A stretch of DNA of 64,000 bases from an uncultured Dehalococcoidia bacterium (GCA_958295765.1 CATQHB010000002.1:752091-816090), one strand, 5' to 3'; shown: positions 41,487 through 50,361, counted from the stretch's first letter. Translations and numbers: made by a program. The notes: generated from the letters alone by a model not told the origin.

Positions 41487-42404
41487 CTACACGACCAAAG
41501 CAAGGATGGTGAAGGCCAGCAATTGCACCGAAATATACCCGTTGACCCGGAAAAATACCACATCGACTTTGGACAGGTCTTCCGGGTGTACCTGTCTATT
41601 TTCGTAGATTAGCAGGACGACGGCAATGGCCCAGCCGATGTAGTAGGGCCAGGCCAGGCCCAGCAGGACGCCCAGGCCCAGCAGGGCGGCGGCGGCGCAA
41701 AGGTGCATCAGCCGGGCCAGCCAGAGGGCCTCGGCAATGCCGATTCGGGAAGGGACGGAACGGGTGCCAAACTCCCGGTCAAACTGGTAATCGGTGCAGG
41801 CGTAGATAATGTCGAAACCGCCGGCCCACATCGCCACCGCAAAGCTGATGAGCAGCGGCTCAAAGGAAAGCTGCCCGGTAACGCCAATCCAAGCCGCCGT
41901 CGGCGCAATGGCTAAAGCCCAGCCCAGAAAGAAGTTGCACAGCCAGGTAAAATACTTGGCGTAGGAGTAAAAGACCACGTAGGCGGCGGCAAAGGGGGAC
42001 AGGAACAGGGCCAGGCCGTTGAGTTGCGCCGCCGCGTAGAACAGGATGAGCAAGCCCAGGGCGGCCATAACGGCCACTTCCCAGGATTTGAGCAGGCCGC
42101 TGGGCAGGTGGCGGTTCACGGTGCGGGGATTGGCGGCGTCCTCTTTGGCGTGAACCAGCCGGTTGGCCGCCATCCCCAGGGTGCGCGCCCCGAACATCGC
42201 CACGGTAATCCAGATAAAGGCGTGCCAGCCGGGCCAACCCCGGCCATTAACCGCGTCGGAGGCCAACACCATGGCAATGTAGGCAAAAGGCAGGGCAAAA
42301 AGGGATTCCCAGATGCGGACGGCGCCGAAGTAGAGCGAGACCTTGCCAATGACGGCCCTGGCCCCGCCCTGATACCGGTTCCGTTGAATGTCGGCGTTTT
42401 GCAT
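41487..42404 (-). CDS. ubiA: UbiA-family prenyltransferase with altered first Asp motif
   Basis: Membrane prenyltransferase (about 8-9 TM helices) that attaches a polyprenyl chain to an aromatic acid, 305 residues. The second motif DYQFDREFG is intact. The first motif, usually N-x-x-x-D-x-x-x-D, reads NRLVHAKEDAANPRT, with His where the first Asp is expected. The ANPRTVNR tail and GLLKSWE are typical of 4-hydroxybenzoate-type or MqnP-type members. ATG 42404 is chosen; a GTG at 42425 is also possible. Upstream UbiD gene is 99 bp away. Confidence 0.88.
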   Translation of the reverse strand: MQNADIQRNRYQGGARAVIGKVSLYFGAVRIWESLFALPFAYIAMVLASDAVNGRGWPGWHAFIWITVAMFGARTLGMAANRLVHAKEDAANPRTVNRHLPSGLLKSWEVAVMAALGLLILFYAAAQLNGLALFLSPFAAAYVVFYSYAKYFTWLCNFFLGWALAIAPTAAWIGVTGQLSFEPLLISFAVAMWAGGFDIIYACTDYQFDREFGTRSVPSRIGIAEALWLARLMHLCAAAALLGLGVLLGLAWPYYIGWAIAVVLLIYENRQVHPEDLSKVDVVFFRVNGYISVQLLAFTILALVV

Positions 42405-42503
42405 AGAGTCAGTATAATCCACCAATAGACACGAATATACGGGAACAGGTCAGGAGTCAGGCAGTTGACAGTGGAACATTAAGAGCCGGTGTCATCGGTG
42501 GCT

Positions 42504-43961
42504 CTAACCTAGCCCATACTCGGCCCACTTACTATCCACTAACGCCTTGATTTCCGGCGACATTTCGATGTCCGGGGGCCAGCCCCGGGTGTAGCCTTCC
42601 CCCGGGCCTTTGCGGGTGGCGTCTATGCCCACCTTGCCGCCGAACTTGGGGGTGGGCGAGGCAACGTCCAGGTCGTCCAGGGGGCCTTCCACCACCACCA
42701 GGTCCTGGCTGGGGTTAATGTTGTTGGCGACCCGCCAGGCTACCTCGGAGGGGTTCTGCACGTCCACGAAATGGTCAACGACGATGATGGTCTTGGTCAG
42801 GTTCATCAGGCCCATACCCCACAGGCCGTACATCACCTTGCGGGCCTGGCCGGGGTACTCCTTCTTGATGGACACGATTACCAGGTTATGGAACACCCCC
42901 TCGGCCGGCATATTCATATCCACCACTTCCGGTAGAATCATCTTGATGACCGGCATAAATATGCGTTCCGTTACCTTGCCCATCCAGTAATCCTCCATCG
43001 GCGGGCGGCCCACGATGGTAGCGGGATAGATGGGGTCTTTCCGGTGGGTGATGGTGGTAACGTGGAACACCGGGTAATCGTCGGGCATCGAGTAGTAGCC
43101 GGTATGGTCGCCGAAAGGCCCTTCGCTGCGCTGCTCGTCGGTGAAAACGTGCCCTTCCAGCACGATTTCCGCCTGGGCCGGCACCAGCAAGTCCACCGTT
43201 TTGGCCTTGACCAGTTCCACGCCCTCCTCCCGGATGAAACCGGCCACGGCCATCTCATCCATATCCGGCGGCAGGGGAGCCGAGCCGGTCCACATCGTCG
43301 CCGGGTCGGCGCCGATTGCCACCGCCACCTCCAGCCGGTTGTCCTGCCGTTCCTGGCTGACCCGGTAGTGGTGCGCCCCCACCTTGTGCGTCTGCCAGTG
43401 CATCCCGGTGGTGCGGGCATCGTACACCTGCATCCGGTACATCCCATAATTCTGGGTGCCGGTGGTGGGGTCTTTGGTGATGACCAGGGGCAGGGTGATG
43501 TAGCGCCCCCCGTCCATAGGCCAGCACTTGAGAATCGGGAACTTGAACAAGTCCACGTCATCCCCTTGCAGCGTTACCTCCTGGCAGGGGGCGCGGTTGA
43601 CCGTCTTGGGCTGGAAGGAACCGATCTGGATTAGCTGGCCCAGGGTGCGCAGCTTGTTAATCAAGCCTTCCGGCGGCCCCTGGGTCAATTGCAGCATCCC
43701 CTGGAGCCGGGCCACCAGGTCATCCACCTTTTCCACGCCCAAGGCCCAGGCCATTCGCTGGTCGGAGCAGAACATATTTATCAACACCGGGGCGTTGTAG
43801 CCTTCCACGTTCTCAAACAGGAGGGCCGGGCCGCCCCGCTTGACCATCCGGTCGGCGATTTCGCTGATTTCCAATTCGCAACTGACTGGGGCGGCGATGC
43901 GGCGCAACTGGCCGCGCGCCTCCAGAAAGGCGATAAATTCGCGCAGGTCTTTGAAGTTCAT
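42504..43961 (-). CDS. ubiD: UbiD-family prFMN-dependent decarboxylase
   Basis: 485 residues; decarboxylates a prenylated aromatic acid with prenylated FMN made by UbiX. DLREFIAFLEARGQLRRI is the family start; SEGPFGDHTGYYS carries the conserved Glu and metal/phosphate region; PLVITKDPTTGTQNYGMYRM is also diagnostic. With ubiX, ubiA and ubiE in order it fits decarboxylation in menaquinone synthesis (mqnL role in the futalosine route). A stand-alone aromatic decarboxylase is the alternative. Confidence 0.94.
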   Translation of the reverse strand: MNFKDLREFIAFLEARGQLRRIAAPVSCELEISEIADRMVKRGGPALLFENVEGYNAPVLINMFCSDQRMAWALGVEKVDDLVARLQGMLQLTQGPPEGLINKLRTLGQLIQIGSFQPKTVNRAPCQEVTLQGDDVDLFKFPILKCWPMDGGRYITLPLVITKDPTTGTQNYGMYRMQVYDARTTGMHWQTHKVGAHHYRVSQERQDNRLEVAVAIGADPATMWTGSAPLPPDMDEMAVAGFIREEGVELVKAKTVDLLVPAQAEIVLEGHVFTDEQRSEGPFGDHTGYYSMPDDYPVFHVTTITHRKDPIYPATIVGRPPMEDYWMGKVTERIFMPVIKMILPEVVDMNMPAEGVFHNLVIVSIKKEYPGQARKVMYGLWGMGLMNLTKTIIVVDHFVDVQNPSEVAWRVANNINPSQDLVVVEGPLDDLDVASPTPKFGGKVGIDATRKGPGEGYTRGWPPDIEMSPEIKALVDSKWAEYGLG

Positions 43962-44034
43962 TACCACGTCCTGGCGGGGCGAAGGATAGATAATAGATAC
44001 CTGATGCTATTTGAGGGCCGGGCGCTTTCACCCC

Positions 44035-44105
44035 AGAGATACAGGGTAACACAGAGACGCACAAAAATTCTCTGTGCAGCCCCCGGTTCTCTGCGTCTCA
44101 AGGGA
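44035..44105. repeat. CACAGAGAC-type inverted repeats
   Basis: CACAGAG with CTCTGTG and GAGACGCA with TGCGTCTC (about 44051-44098) form nested hairpins between the zinc-ribbon gene and ubiD. The rest of 43962-44191 shows no gene. Confidence 0.5.
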
Positions 44106-44191
44106 AAACGCCCCGCTTAGCAGTCGCCCGTCGGCAAAGAGGAGATGCCAGGCAAAGAGGGGTTCAGGCCGGAAGTCCCGGCCGAACCGGT

Positions 44192-44506
44192 TTAGAACTG
44201 GGACATAGTATTGCGGTTCCTGCTGAAACAGTCGCTGCAATAGACCGGCCGGTCGCCCCGGGGCCGGAAGGGAACCGTCGCCTCGGCGCCGCACTCGGCA
44301 CATTCAATCTGGAACATTTCCCGGGGGCCGGAAGAGAAGCCGCCGCCCCCGCCCCGCTGCTCGGTGCGGCGGGTGGAGCGGCAGGACTGGCAGCGCTTGG
44401 GGTCGTTCACGAAACCCCGGGAGTTGAAAAACTCCTGCTCGCCCACCGTAAAGATAAACTCGCCCCCGCAGTCCACACATACCAATGTCTTGTCAGCTAG
44501 TGCCAC
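44192..44506 (-). CDS. Small two-zinc-ribbon protein
   Basis: 104 residues. The first ribbon is VCVDCGGEFIFTVGEQEFF then RCQSCR (zf-trcl type 'probable zinc-ribbon' domain); the second is ECAECGAEATVPFRPRG then VYCSDCF (CxxC-CxxC). A Gly-rich linker joins them. Such proteins are common in Chloroflexota and have no defined role; RNA or protein binding is guessed. Start GTG 44506 is decided by AAGGAGG (44520-44514) seven bases upstream and by the clean junction with the conserved LADKTLVCVDCG. Confidence 0.85.
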   Translation of the reverse strand: MALADKTLVCVDCGGEFIFTVGEQEFFNSRGFVNDPKRCQSCRSTRRTEQRGGGGGFSSGPREMFQIECAECGAEATVPFRPRGDRPVYCSDCFSRNRNTMSQF

Positions 44507-44626
44507 CGGTTGGCCTCCTTTTGGGTAGGTATATTTGGCGTAGTAGGTCAACCAGTGCCGGAGTTGGGGACTCCAATAGAGGAAAAGGGAGCACCTTGGA
44601 TAACCTGACTTTCACCTTACCGCAAC

Positions 44627-44655
44627 AATATATACCTGGAAAAACCCAAATGCAA
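44627..44655 (-). promoter_or_regulatory. Sigma-70 promoter for the zinc-ribbon gene
   Basis: On the minus strand, TTGCAT (44655-44650), exactly 17 bases, TATATT (44632-44627). The leader before GTG 44506 would be about 110 bases. Confidence 0.6.
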
Positions 44656-44773
44656 GCAAATGGAGACGAAACGGCAAAACTTGTTAGTTTCCGCCGATAA
44701 TCAGGATATATATTACGAATTACTGCATATTATCGCGTTACTCTGTCGCCAACGCCTCCGGGCTACCGGCTTT

Positions 44774-44865
44774 CTCACCCCGGAGATGCGGGGAGACGCG
44801 GAGAAACCCGGAGGGGCGCGGCGATTCCTTGCGTTTCGCCGCGCCCTCCGGGTCTCCGGGGTGAG
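44774..44865 (-). terminator. Long hairpin 3' of the FAH-family gene
   Basis: CTCACCCCGGAGA (44774-44786) pairs exactly with TCTCCGGGGTGAG (44853-44865). Inside it a second arm, ACCCGGAGGGGCGCGGCG, pairs with CGCCGCGCCCTCCGGGT. It starts 18 bp after the FAH stop. No T tract, so it may act as a stabiliser or be a repeat element. Confidence 0.5.
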
Positions 44866-44882
44866 CAAGCCCCTTCCCGCCG

Positions 44883-45668
44883 TTACCGTCGTTCCATAAT
44901 AACCGGGTTGCTCAGGTTGCCGATGCCGGCTATCTCCACCTCAATCAAGTCGCCGGGTTTCATCGCCTTGGACTCGCCGGAGGTGCCGGTGAAAATCAGG
45001 TCGCCGGGGAAAAGGGTGGCGTAGCGGCTGATGAAGCTGACGATGGTAGGCACGTCGTGAATCATCTCCCCGGTGTTAAAGCGGTGCTCTACCTGGTGGT
45101 TAAAGCGGATAGTAACTGCCAGGTCTTTGGGGTCAACGTCGGTGGCGATGCACGGGCCGACCGGCCCCCAGGAAGGGACTCCCTTGGAACGCCAGTGGGA
45201 AAAGTCCTTCTCCCAGCTACCCTTTTCACTCACGTCGTTGCCGCAGGTGAAGCCCAGCACGTAGTCCATGGCGCGCTCCGGGCTGACGCTCCGGGCCTTG
45301 CGGCCCATTACGATGACCAACTCCCCCTCAAAGTGAACCTCCTCGGCCTCCGGGGTCAGAATGATCGGGGAGCCGCTGCCGGTCAGGGAGGCATTGCTCT
45401 TGGGAAAGGGCTGGATTCCCATAGAACCGAGGGGGCGGCCACTGGTCTCCTCGGCCTGGGCTACGTGGTCCTGGTAGTTGGCGCCCACGCCGCCAAAGAC
45501 CTGCACCGGCTTGCTCACCGGCAGCAGCGTCACGTCGGCCAGGGCGTGGCGGCGGGCCGTAGGCTGCAACTCGCCCCGAAAGGGACTGCCTTGCGCCTCA
45601 ATGATCGTGTCGCCTTCCACCAGGCCGTAGCGGGGGCGGCCTTCGCTGCGAAAACGGGCTATTTGCAT
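44883..45668 (-). CDS. Fumarylacetoacetate hydrolase family protein
   Basis: 261 residues of the FAH fold (2-hydroxyhepta-2,4-diene-1,7-dioate isomerase / acylpyruvase group). VHFEGELVIVMGRKAR holds the metal-binding E-x-E, and FTCGNDVSEKGSWEKDFSHW and GPCIATDVDPKDL follow the standard order. GDLIFTGTSGESKAMKPGD is the C-terminal signature. Such enzymes hydrolyse C-C bonds or isomerise in aromatic acid breakdown. It is monocistronic. The ATG is preceded by GGGAGGA. Confidence 0.9.
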   Translation of the reverse strand: MQIARFRSEGRPRYGLVEGDTIIEAQGSPFRGELQPTARRHALADVTLLPVSKPVQVFGGVGANYQDHVAQAEETSGRPLGSMGIQPFPKSNASLTGSGSPIILTPEAEEVHFEGELVIVMGRKARSVSPERAMDYVLGFTCGNDVSEKGSWEKDFSHWRSKGVPSWGPVGPCIATDVDPKDLAVTIRFNHQVEHRFNTGEMIHDVPTIVSFISRYATLFPGDLIFTGTSGESKAMKPGDLIEVEIAGIGNLSNPVIMERR

Positions 45669-46160
45669 AACTCTATCCTCCCGGTTAAACGTACGGTTAA
45701 ACGTAAACGGATTGCCCCGGAGCGATAATTCAGGCGCTGGCTGACCGGGGTTAAGTCATTATAGCGTCAAGGTAAAGGGCAAGCTATCAGGCTGGCGCAA
45801 AACCGGGCAATCGCACCAAACCTGTCATCCGCAGATAAACCTGTCATTCCGGCCATAAAACCGTCGTCCCGGTCATATAACCGTCGTTCCGGCGAAAGCC
45901 GGAATCCAGGAAATCCCCCGGAAAAGAGCGGGCCGGTTATAGAGGGTTCTGGATTCCGGCTTTCGCCGGAACGACGGTTGCACGGGTAGGAATGACGGTT
46001 GCCTGGAATGACGGTTGCCTGAATTGCCCTGGTTAAAACACATTGCCCGGTATCAGACCGGACGAACCACGCCGCCGGTGGACGGGTAAGGTACAATAGA
46101 TAACCTGCCCTTTCACCGGGCGGTGGACAACAGGGGGCGGTAGCCGGAGGTTGGCCGACT
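45669..46160. repeat. 492-bp gap with one family C element
   Basis: No gene. The family C element spans 45881-45977. It is preceded by shortened arms (CCGTCGTCCCGGTCAT) and followed by degraded GGAATGACGGTTGCC arms to about 46020. The 3' end holds the GGAGG ribosome site (46146-46150) of the broken MFS gene. Confidence 0.65.
45881..45977. repeat. Family C 97-bp element, reference copy
   Basis: CCGTCGTTCCGGCGAAAGCC GGAATCCAGG at the left and its inverse at 45950-45977, with an asymmetric core (AAATCCCCCGGAAAAGAGCG ... GAGGGTT). The same arms and core recur at 55376-55472, 58570-58665 (both inverted), 59862-59960, 60629-60726 and 61241-61337. Confidence 0.9.
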
Positions 46161-47512
46161 TTGCGATTCAGTGGCGGCGGTAGTATCCCGGTATTTTCCG
46201 TGCTGCAAGACCGGGACTTCCGGGCTATCTGGTACGTGGGCAGCCTGCGGGAGATTTCCCGCCGGATGGAGTTGCTGGTACTCAGTTGGCTCATCCTCCA
46301 GGCTACCCAGTCGCCCTTTCAGTTGGGCCTGGTGCTGGTATTCAACAACCTGCCCCGGCCGGCCCTCTCCCTGTTCACCGGGTTTATCGCCGACCGGTTC
46401 AACCGCTGGCGCATCCTATTTATCTCCCAGCTAATCAATACGGCGGTGTCGGTGGCGATTCTGCTGCTGATTGCCTTTGACGCTATCGAGGCGTGGCACG
46501 TATTTGTCGCCGTGTTCCTGGAGGGCGCCACCAAGTCCCTGGAAGACCCTTCCCGCCGTACCGCCATCCTGGACATCGTGGGGGAGCGGCGGCTGGTCAA
46601 CGCCCTGTCCCTGGATACGATGAGCAACACCTCCGGCAAAATGATTGGCCCCCTGCTGGGCGGCATTATGATTGACGCCTCCGGCGGCCTGCTGGCCCCC
46701 TGGCTGGGCGGCATCTCCCCGGAAAAACGGCGGCTTTGTCGGCGCTTGCGGCCTGATTGTAGCGGTTCACCTGCTCAACGTGGGCCTGCTGACCCGGGTG
46801 CGAATCCCCAACGTGGAACGGACGACCAGTCAGCGGGAACCCATCTGGCGCAGCCTGGGCGACGCTATCCGCTTTGCCCTGCGTACCCCGCTGCTTTGGG
46901 GAATGTTGTACGTTACCATCGTGATGACGCCCTGGCCTTTCCGATGCAGCAGTTCATCCCGGACATCGGCCTCAACAACCTGGGGGTCGGGGCAACCCTG
47001 GTGGGCCTGCTGGTGGCGGCGGAGGGAATCGGCCAACTGGCCGCCGCCGGCACTATGGCCTTGACCCGCAACCTGGAACGGCACGGGCTGGTCTTTCTGG
47101 TCGGCTCTACCGTTGTCCTGGTGATGGCGATTCTTTTCGTCTGGTCGCCCTGGTATATGCTGGCCTTTGGCGTGCTAATTCTGGGCGGAGTGGGGGCAGG
47201 CCGGATTCGGCACGATGCAAAGCACCATCACGATGTTGTCGGCGCCCCGGGAAATGCGGGGCCGGATGGTAGGTTTGATGAGCGTCTGCATCGGCTGGGC
47301 ACCGCCCCCTGGGCGCGCTGGAAATCGGGATTATGGCGACGCTGTTCAGCACCTCCTGGGCCATATCGGTCAACGCCTTTGCCGGGCTGCTGCTGTTGCT
47401 GCCGGCGCTGGCCTTTACCCCGCTGGCCCGGGGCGCACCCGGCGGGTTGCCGCTGCTGCTTAGGCAGAAAGGCAGCTTGCCCAAGGGCTTATCCGGGGTA
47501 TATTCTGAATAA
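46161..47512 (+). pseudogene. MFS exporter gene interrupted by at least five single-base indels
   Basis: In pieces this encodes an MFS_3-type exporter of about 450 residues, related in layout to the intact gene at 1462. Frame 1 runs from TTG 46161 (FSVLQDRDFRAIWYVGSLRE ... GGLLAPWLGGISPE). An extra A in an A-run near 46724 shifts to GGFVGACGLIVAVHLLNVGL. A missing base near 46926 restores the first frame (ALAFPMQQFIPDIGLNNLGV). An extra G near 47199 shifts again (GFGTMQSTITMLSAPREMRG). Two missing C near 47300-47320 move to the last frame (LGALEIGIMATLF), ending at TAA 47510-47512. Most lesions sit in homopolymers, so sequencing error and true decay are both possible. Confidence 0.85.
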
Positions 47513-47534
47513 TCTGAAAGTTGAGGAGACGTTT

Positions 47535-47963
47535 ATGACCAGGGTATTGGTGATTCAAGGGGCGGGAATGAATATGCGGGGCAAGACCCAGGTGGAGATT
47601 TTTGGCCCGCTGACGCTGGAGGAAATCAACGCGCAAGTTCAGGGCTATGCCGACCAACTGGGCCTGGAGGTAGAGTTTGTCCACTCCAACGTCGAGGGCG
47701 AGGTAGCCAACGCCCTGTATGCCGGCCATGACGGGGATGTGGCGGCGGCGGTGATTAACCCGGCCGGCTATACCAGCCTCAACGGAGTGCTGCGGGCCGC
47801 CATCGCCCAAGTACGGTTTCCGGTCATTGAGGTTCACGCCTCCAACCCCACGGCTAGGGGTGCCGTGTCCGCGGTGCAGCCGGTATGCCGGGGTTCGGTG
47901 TACGGGTTCGGCGTTTACGGCTATTACCTGGCCTTGGAAGGGGTCAAGAACCTGTTGGGTTAG
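47535..47963 (+). CDS. Type II 3-dehydroquinate dehydratase-like protein with altered catalytic residues
   Basis: 142 residues, the type II dehydroquinase length and fold. VLVIQGAGMNM at the start, EFVHSNVEGEVANALYAG, INPAGYTSLNGVLRAAI and PVIEVHASN follow the family in order. However, the catalytic Tyr region (LLGxREPxxYG in AroQ) reads MRGKTQVEIFG, with Phe23 for Tyr and Arg displaced, and the usual N-P-G/A-x-x-T-H segment lacks its His. The final active-site His in EVH is kept. It may be a non-canonical paralogue rather than a working AroQ. GAGGAGAC precedes ATG 47535; the frame of the broken MFS gene happens to run into it. Confidence 0.78.
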   Translation: MTRVLVIQGAGMNMRGKTQVEIFGPLTLEEINAQVQGYADQLGLEVEFVHSNVEGEVANALYAGHDGDVAAAVINPAGYTSLNGVLRAAIAQVRFPVIEVHASNPTARGAVSAVQPVCRGSVYGFGVYGYYLALEGVKNLLG

Positions 47964-48009
47964 AGGGCCGGGCGTTCCTGAGTTCGCTGATTCAGGGGCT
48001 GTTTCCCGC

Positions 48010-48060
48010 AGATACGCCGAGACTCAGCGACCCACCGGTGGCTGTGGTCTCGGCGTATCT
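48010..48060. terminator. Bidirectional hairpin between convergent genes
   Basis: AGATACGCCGAGA (48010-48022) pairs exactly with TCTCGGCGTATCT (48048-48060), placed between the dehydroquinase-like gene and the convergent small gene at 48080. Confidence 0.55.
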
Positions 48061-48079
48061 AGGTAGGAAAGTCCCCGGC

Positions 48080-48271
48080 CTACCCGCAGCGGAGGCAGCG
48101 CGGCTCGCTGAACACGGTATCGTGTACCTCCGGGTTGGTGATGAGGTAGTCCATAATAATCCGCATTACCTTTCCCTCATCGGGCAGGTTGTATTTCTCC
48201 CTGGTCGATTCCACAAAGGCCATCTGGTCCGGGTTCAGGGCAATTTCGTAGGTCTCTTTGTCTCCTGCCAT
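48080..48271 (-). CDS. Small unrecognised protein ending in a CxxC tail
   Basis: 63 residues: MAGDKETYEIALNPDQMAFV, a helical middle (EGKVMRIIMDYLITNPEVHD) and a tail FSEPRCLRCG with a CxxC pair. The length and strand-helix pattern could suit a ribbon-helix-helix-like DNA-binding protein with a metal-binding tail, but this is a guess. ATG 48271 is set by AAGGAG ten bases upstream; the longer open frame to 48559 has no conserved sequence. Confidence 0.65.
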   Translation of the reverse strand: MAGDKETYEIALNPDQMAFVESTREKYNLPDEGKVMRIIMDYLITNPEVHDTVFSEPRCLRCG

Positions 48272-48470
48272 TTGCTTGACTCCTTTGCTGGCTGGGATGC
48301 GGTCTGGCCGGGAATCAGGATAGCGGATTATGGCCCGGCCTTCAACCGGCCGGCGGTTTTGGTATCCCAAATGCTGGTTGATATTCCTTACCCGTACCGA
48401 CTCTGGTGAGTGGTTGGATGGTAGGGGCTGGTTTGTAACCCGCCCTGGTTCTCTATGGTTAAAGGGTGGG
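48272..48470. repeat. Gap with one family A arm pair
   Basis: No gene. A diverged family A palindrome (TAGGGGCTGGTTTGTAACCC) lies at about 48421-48446. Confidence 0.5.
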
Positions 48471-48839
48471 CTAGTCAAAGAAGGTGTACCCGTGCCGGTT
48501 GAGGGATACGGTGGTTTCGATGCGCCAGCGGTAGGCCACTTCCATTGGCTGGGGGTCAAACTGGACGGCCCGCAAGTTGCGCGCCAAGTTGTCCCGTATC
48601 GTGGATTCCGCGGCCCGCGCTCTCTGGTACAGGGCCGAACCTTCCTCGGCCCGGTCCTGGTCCCGCACCAGCGCCCAGCGAATCCATTGCCAGTTGGAAT
48701 GAATATACATATAGGCGGCGTCCAACTCCCGCTGGCGCACCTGCTTTTGCAGGGCGGCGACGGCCTCCTTTAACTCCCGATTGTCCCGCTCCAACCGTTC
48801 CAACCGCTCCACCAGGGCGGCCAATTGATGATCGGGCAT
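48471..48839 (-). CDS. Small coiled-coil protein, unrecognised
   Basis: 122 residues. The N-terminal third is a strong coiled coil (LAALVERLERLERDNRELKE AVAALQKQV). The rest is helical with an aromatic patch (YIHSNWQWIRWALVRDQDRA) and ends YRWRIETTVSLNRHGYTFFD. No family recognised, no TM or signal. A GGAGG site lies 12 bases upstream of ATG 48839. It is transcribed in the same direction as the broken propeller gene, 72 bp downstream of it. Confidence 0.6.
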   Translation of the reverse strand: MPDHQLAALVERLERLERDNRELKEAVAALQKQVRQRELDAAYMYIHSNWQWIRWALVRDQDRAEEGSALYQRARAAESTIRDNLARNLRAVQFDPQPMEVAYRWRIETTVSLNRHGYTFFD

Positions 48840-48911
48840 ATCAGCATCGCCTCCTGATTCACCGGCCGTTGGGCCGGGGCCGGGAAACCCTTGCTACCGG
48901 CGGCGGGAATC

Positions 48912-50361
48912 CTACTCGATGGCGTGCAGCCGGCCGTCGTCAGTGCGGAAATAGAGCCGCCCGTCGGCCAGGGCCAGAGGCTGATTTATGGGAGACCCAA
49001 AGGACATTTCCCAGAGGGGTTGCCCGGTGTTCCGGTCCACGGCGTAAACCTGGCCCTCCTGGGTGGCGATATAAACCTGGCCGCCGGCGACAATGGGCGA
49101 GGCATAGATGCCACCCTGGGCCTGGAATTGCCACCGCTCCTCGCCGCTCAAAGCGTCCACGGCGTACAGGCGGCCCTGCAAGTCCCCCACGTACAGCAAG
49201 GCGTTGGTCGCAGCCGGGGCGGCGACAATGCTGGAGTCAGCCCCGTCCGGGGAGAAACGCCAGCGTCCGCCCTGCTGTCCGGCCGGCCGGGGAACGCCGG
49301 CACCTGCCAGAGCCACAATTGTGCCCACACCCGCTTGAACTGATACTGGCCGGGTATCTCCTTTTCGGTGGCGTCAATGGCGTACAAGCGACCGCCGGCG
49401 GCAAAGGTAAACCAGATCCTGGGCCATAACTGCGGCGGCGTGGGCCGACTTGGGCGTGCGGAAAACCAGGCGGTTCTGCCCGGTGCGGGCGTTAATCAGG
49501 TGCATCCGGCCGTTGCGGTCGCCAATTGCCAGCACCCCCTCCCCGGAGGGCCGGATGCGTCCCGATGGATTCGGTGGCCGCATAGGTCCAGATTTGCGCG
49601 CCGGTAGCGGCGTCCAGGGCGTAAATGTTGCCGTCCCAGGAGCCGAAATAAACGATGCCTTGATGCACCACCGGCGCGCCGGTGATAAAGTCCTCGGCCT
49701 TGAACTCCCACAGAGTTGTGCCGGTAGCGGCATCCAGGGCCAGCAGTCGGTGGTCCAGCAGTCCCATAAACAAGCGGTCGCCGGCGGCGGCCAGGGAACC
49801 CTGCACCGGCCCGGTGGTGGGCTGCTCCCATAAAATGGCGCCGGTCGCGGCCTCCAGGGCGCTGACCTTGAAATGGCCGCCGAGGTACACCCGCTCGTCG
49901 GACACGATCGGCCCGGAGCGGCTGGGGGAACCCAGGGGAACACTCCATAGCGTCCGCCCGGCCGGCTGCTGATCCGGCAAATCGGCGCCCCGGATTACCT
50001 TGCTTTGGGCAATGTCGCCGCCGTTCATCGACCATTGACCGGCCAGGGAGTTGGAGGAAAGCTCGGTAGTAGGCTGATTGAACAGGAGAATCCTGACGTT
50101 GGGCAGGAAGGGATAGTTGAGCCAGAGGATAAAGGCGGCGGCCAGCAGGGCGATGCCGGCCATAATCAGGCGGCGGCGGGTGAAAAAGCGGCGGTCGCGC
50201 CCGGACAGCGCCCACCGGGGAGCGCGGAAAAGGAGCCGGTTGCAGGCTTGGCAGCGGCCCAATGCGCTGGCCTGGTCATTCCCGCACCAGGGACAGGTAA
50301 CAATGTTTTCGGCAGCGTTGCCGGCAACGGGCAGCGGCCCTTCCGGCGCCAATTCGTTCAT
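48912..50361 (-). pseudogene. Zinc-ribbon, TM and PQQ-like beta-propeller gene with frameshifts
   Basis: Starts at ATG 50361 with a zinc ribbon (CPWCGNDQ ... CQACNR), one TM helix (about LIMAGIALLAAAFILWL), then PQQ-type propeller blades (LWSVPLGSPSRSGPIVSDER, LDAATGTTLWEFKAED, YFGSWDGNIYALDAATGAQI). An extra G in the run near 49548 breaks the frame before VLAIGDRNGRMHLINARTG. An extra base near 49408 breaks it again before FAAGGRLYAIDATEK. A third shift lies at about 49260-49330, before WRFSPDGADSSIVAAP and the final blades, ending at 48912. Repaired, the product would be about 480 residues. Such proteins act as scaffolds or assembly factors. Confidence 0.82.

Larger units (their letters stand above)
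44507..44882. other. Leader of the zinc-ribbon gene and 3' region of the FAH gene
   Basis: No gene. It contains the promoter at 44627-44655 for the zinc-ribbon gene and the long hairpin at 44774-44865. The stretch 44640-44740 is AT-rich. Confidence 0.6.

Noticed and set aside
48080..48559. Long version of the small CxxC protein
   Set aside because: The first 96 codons cover a family A repeat and lack conserved sequence; ATG 48271 has a proper ribosome site.
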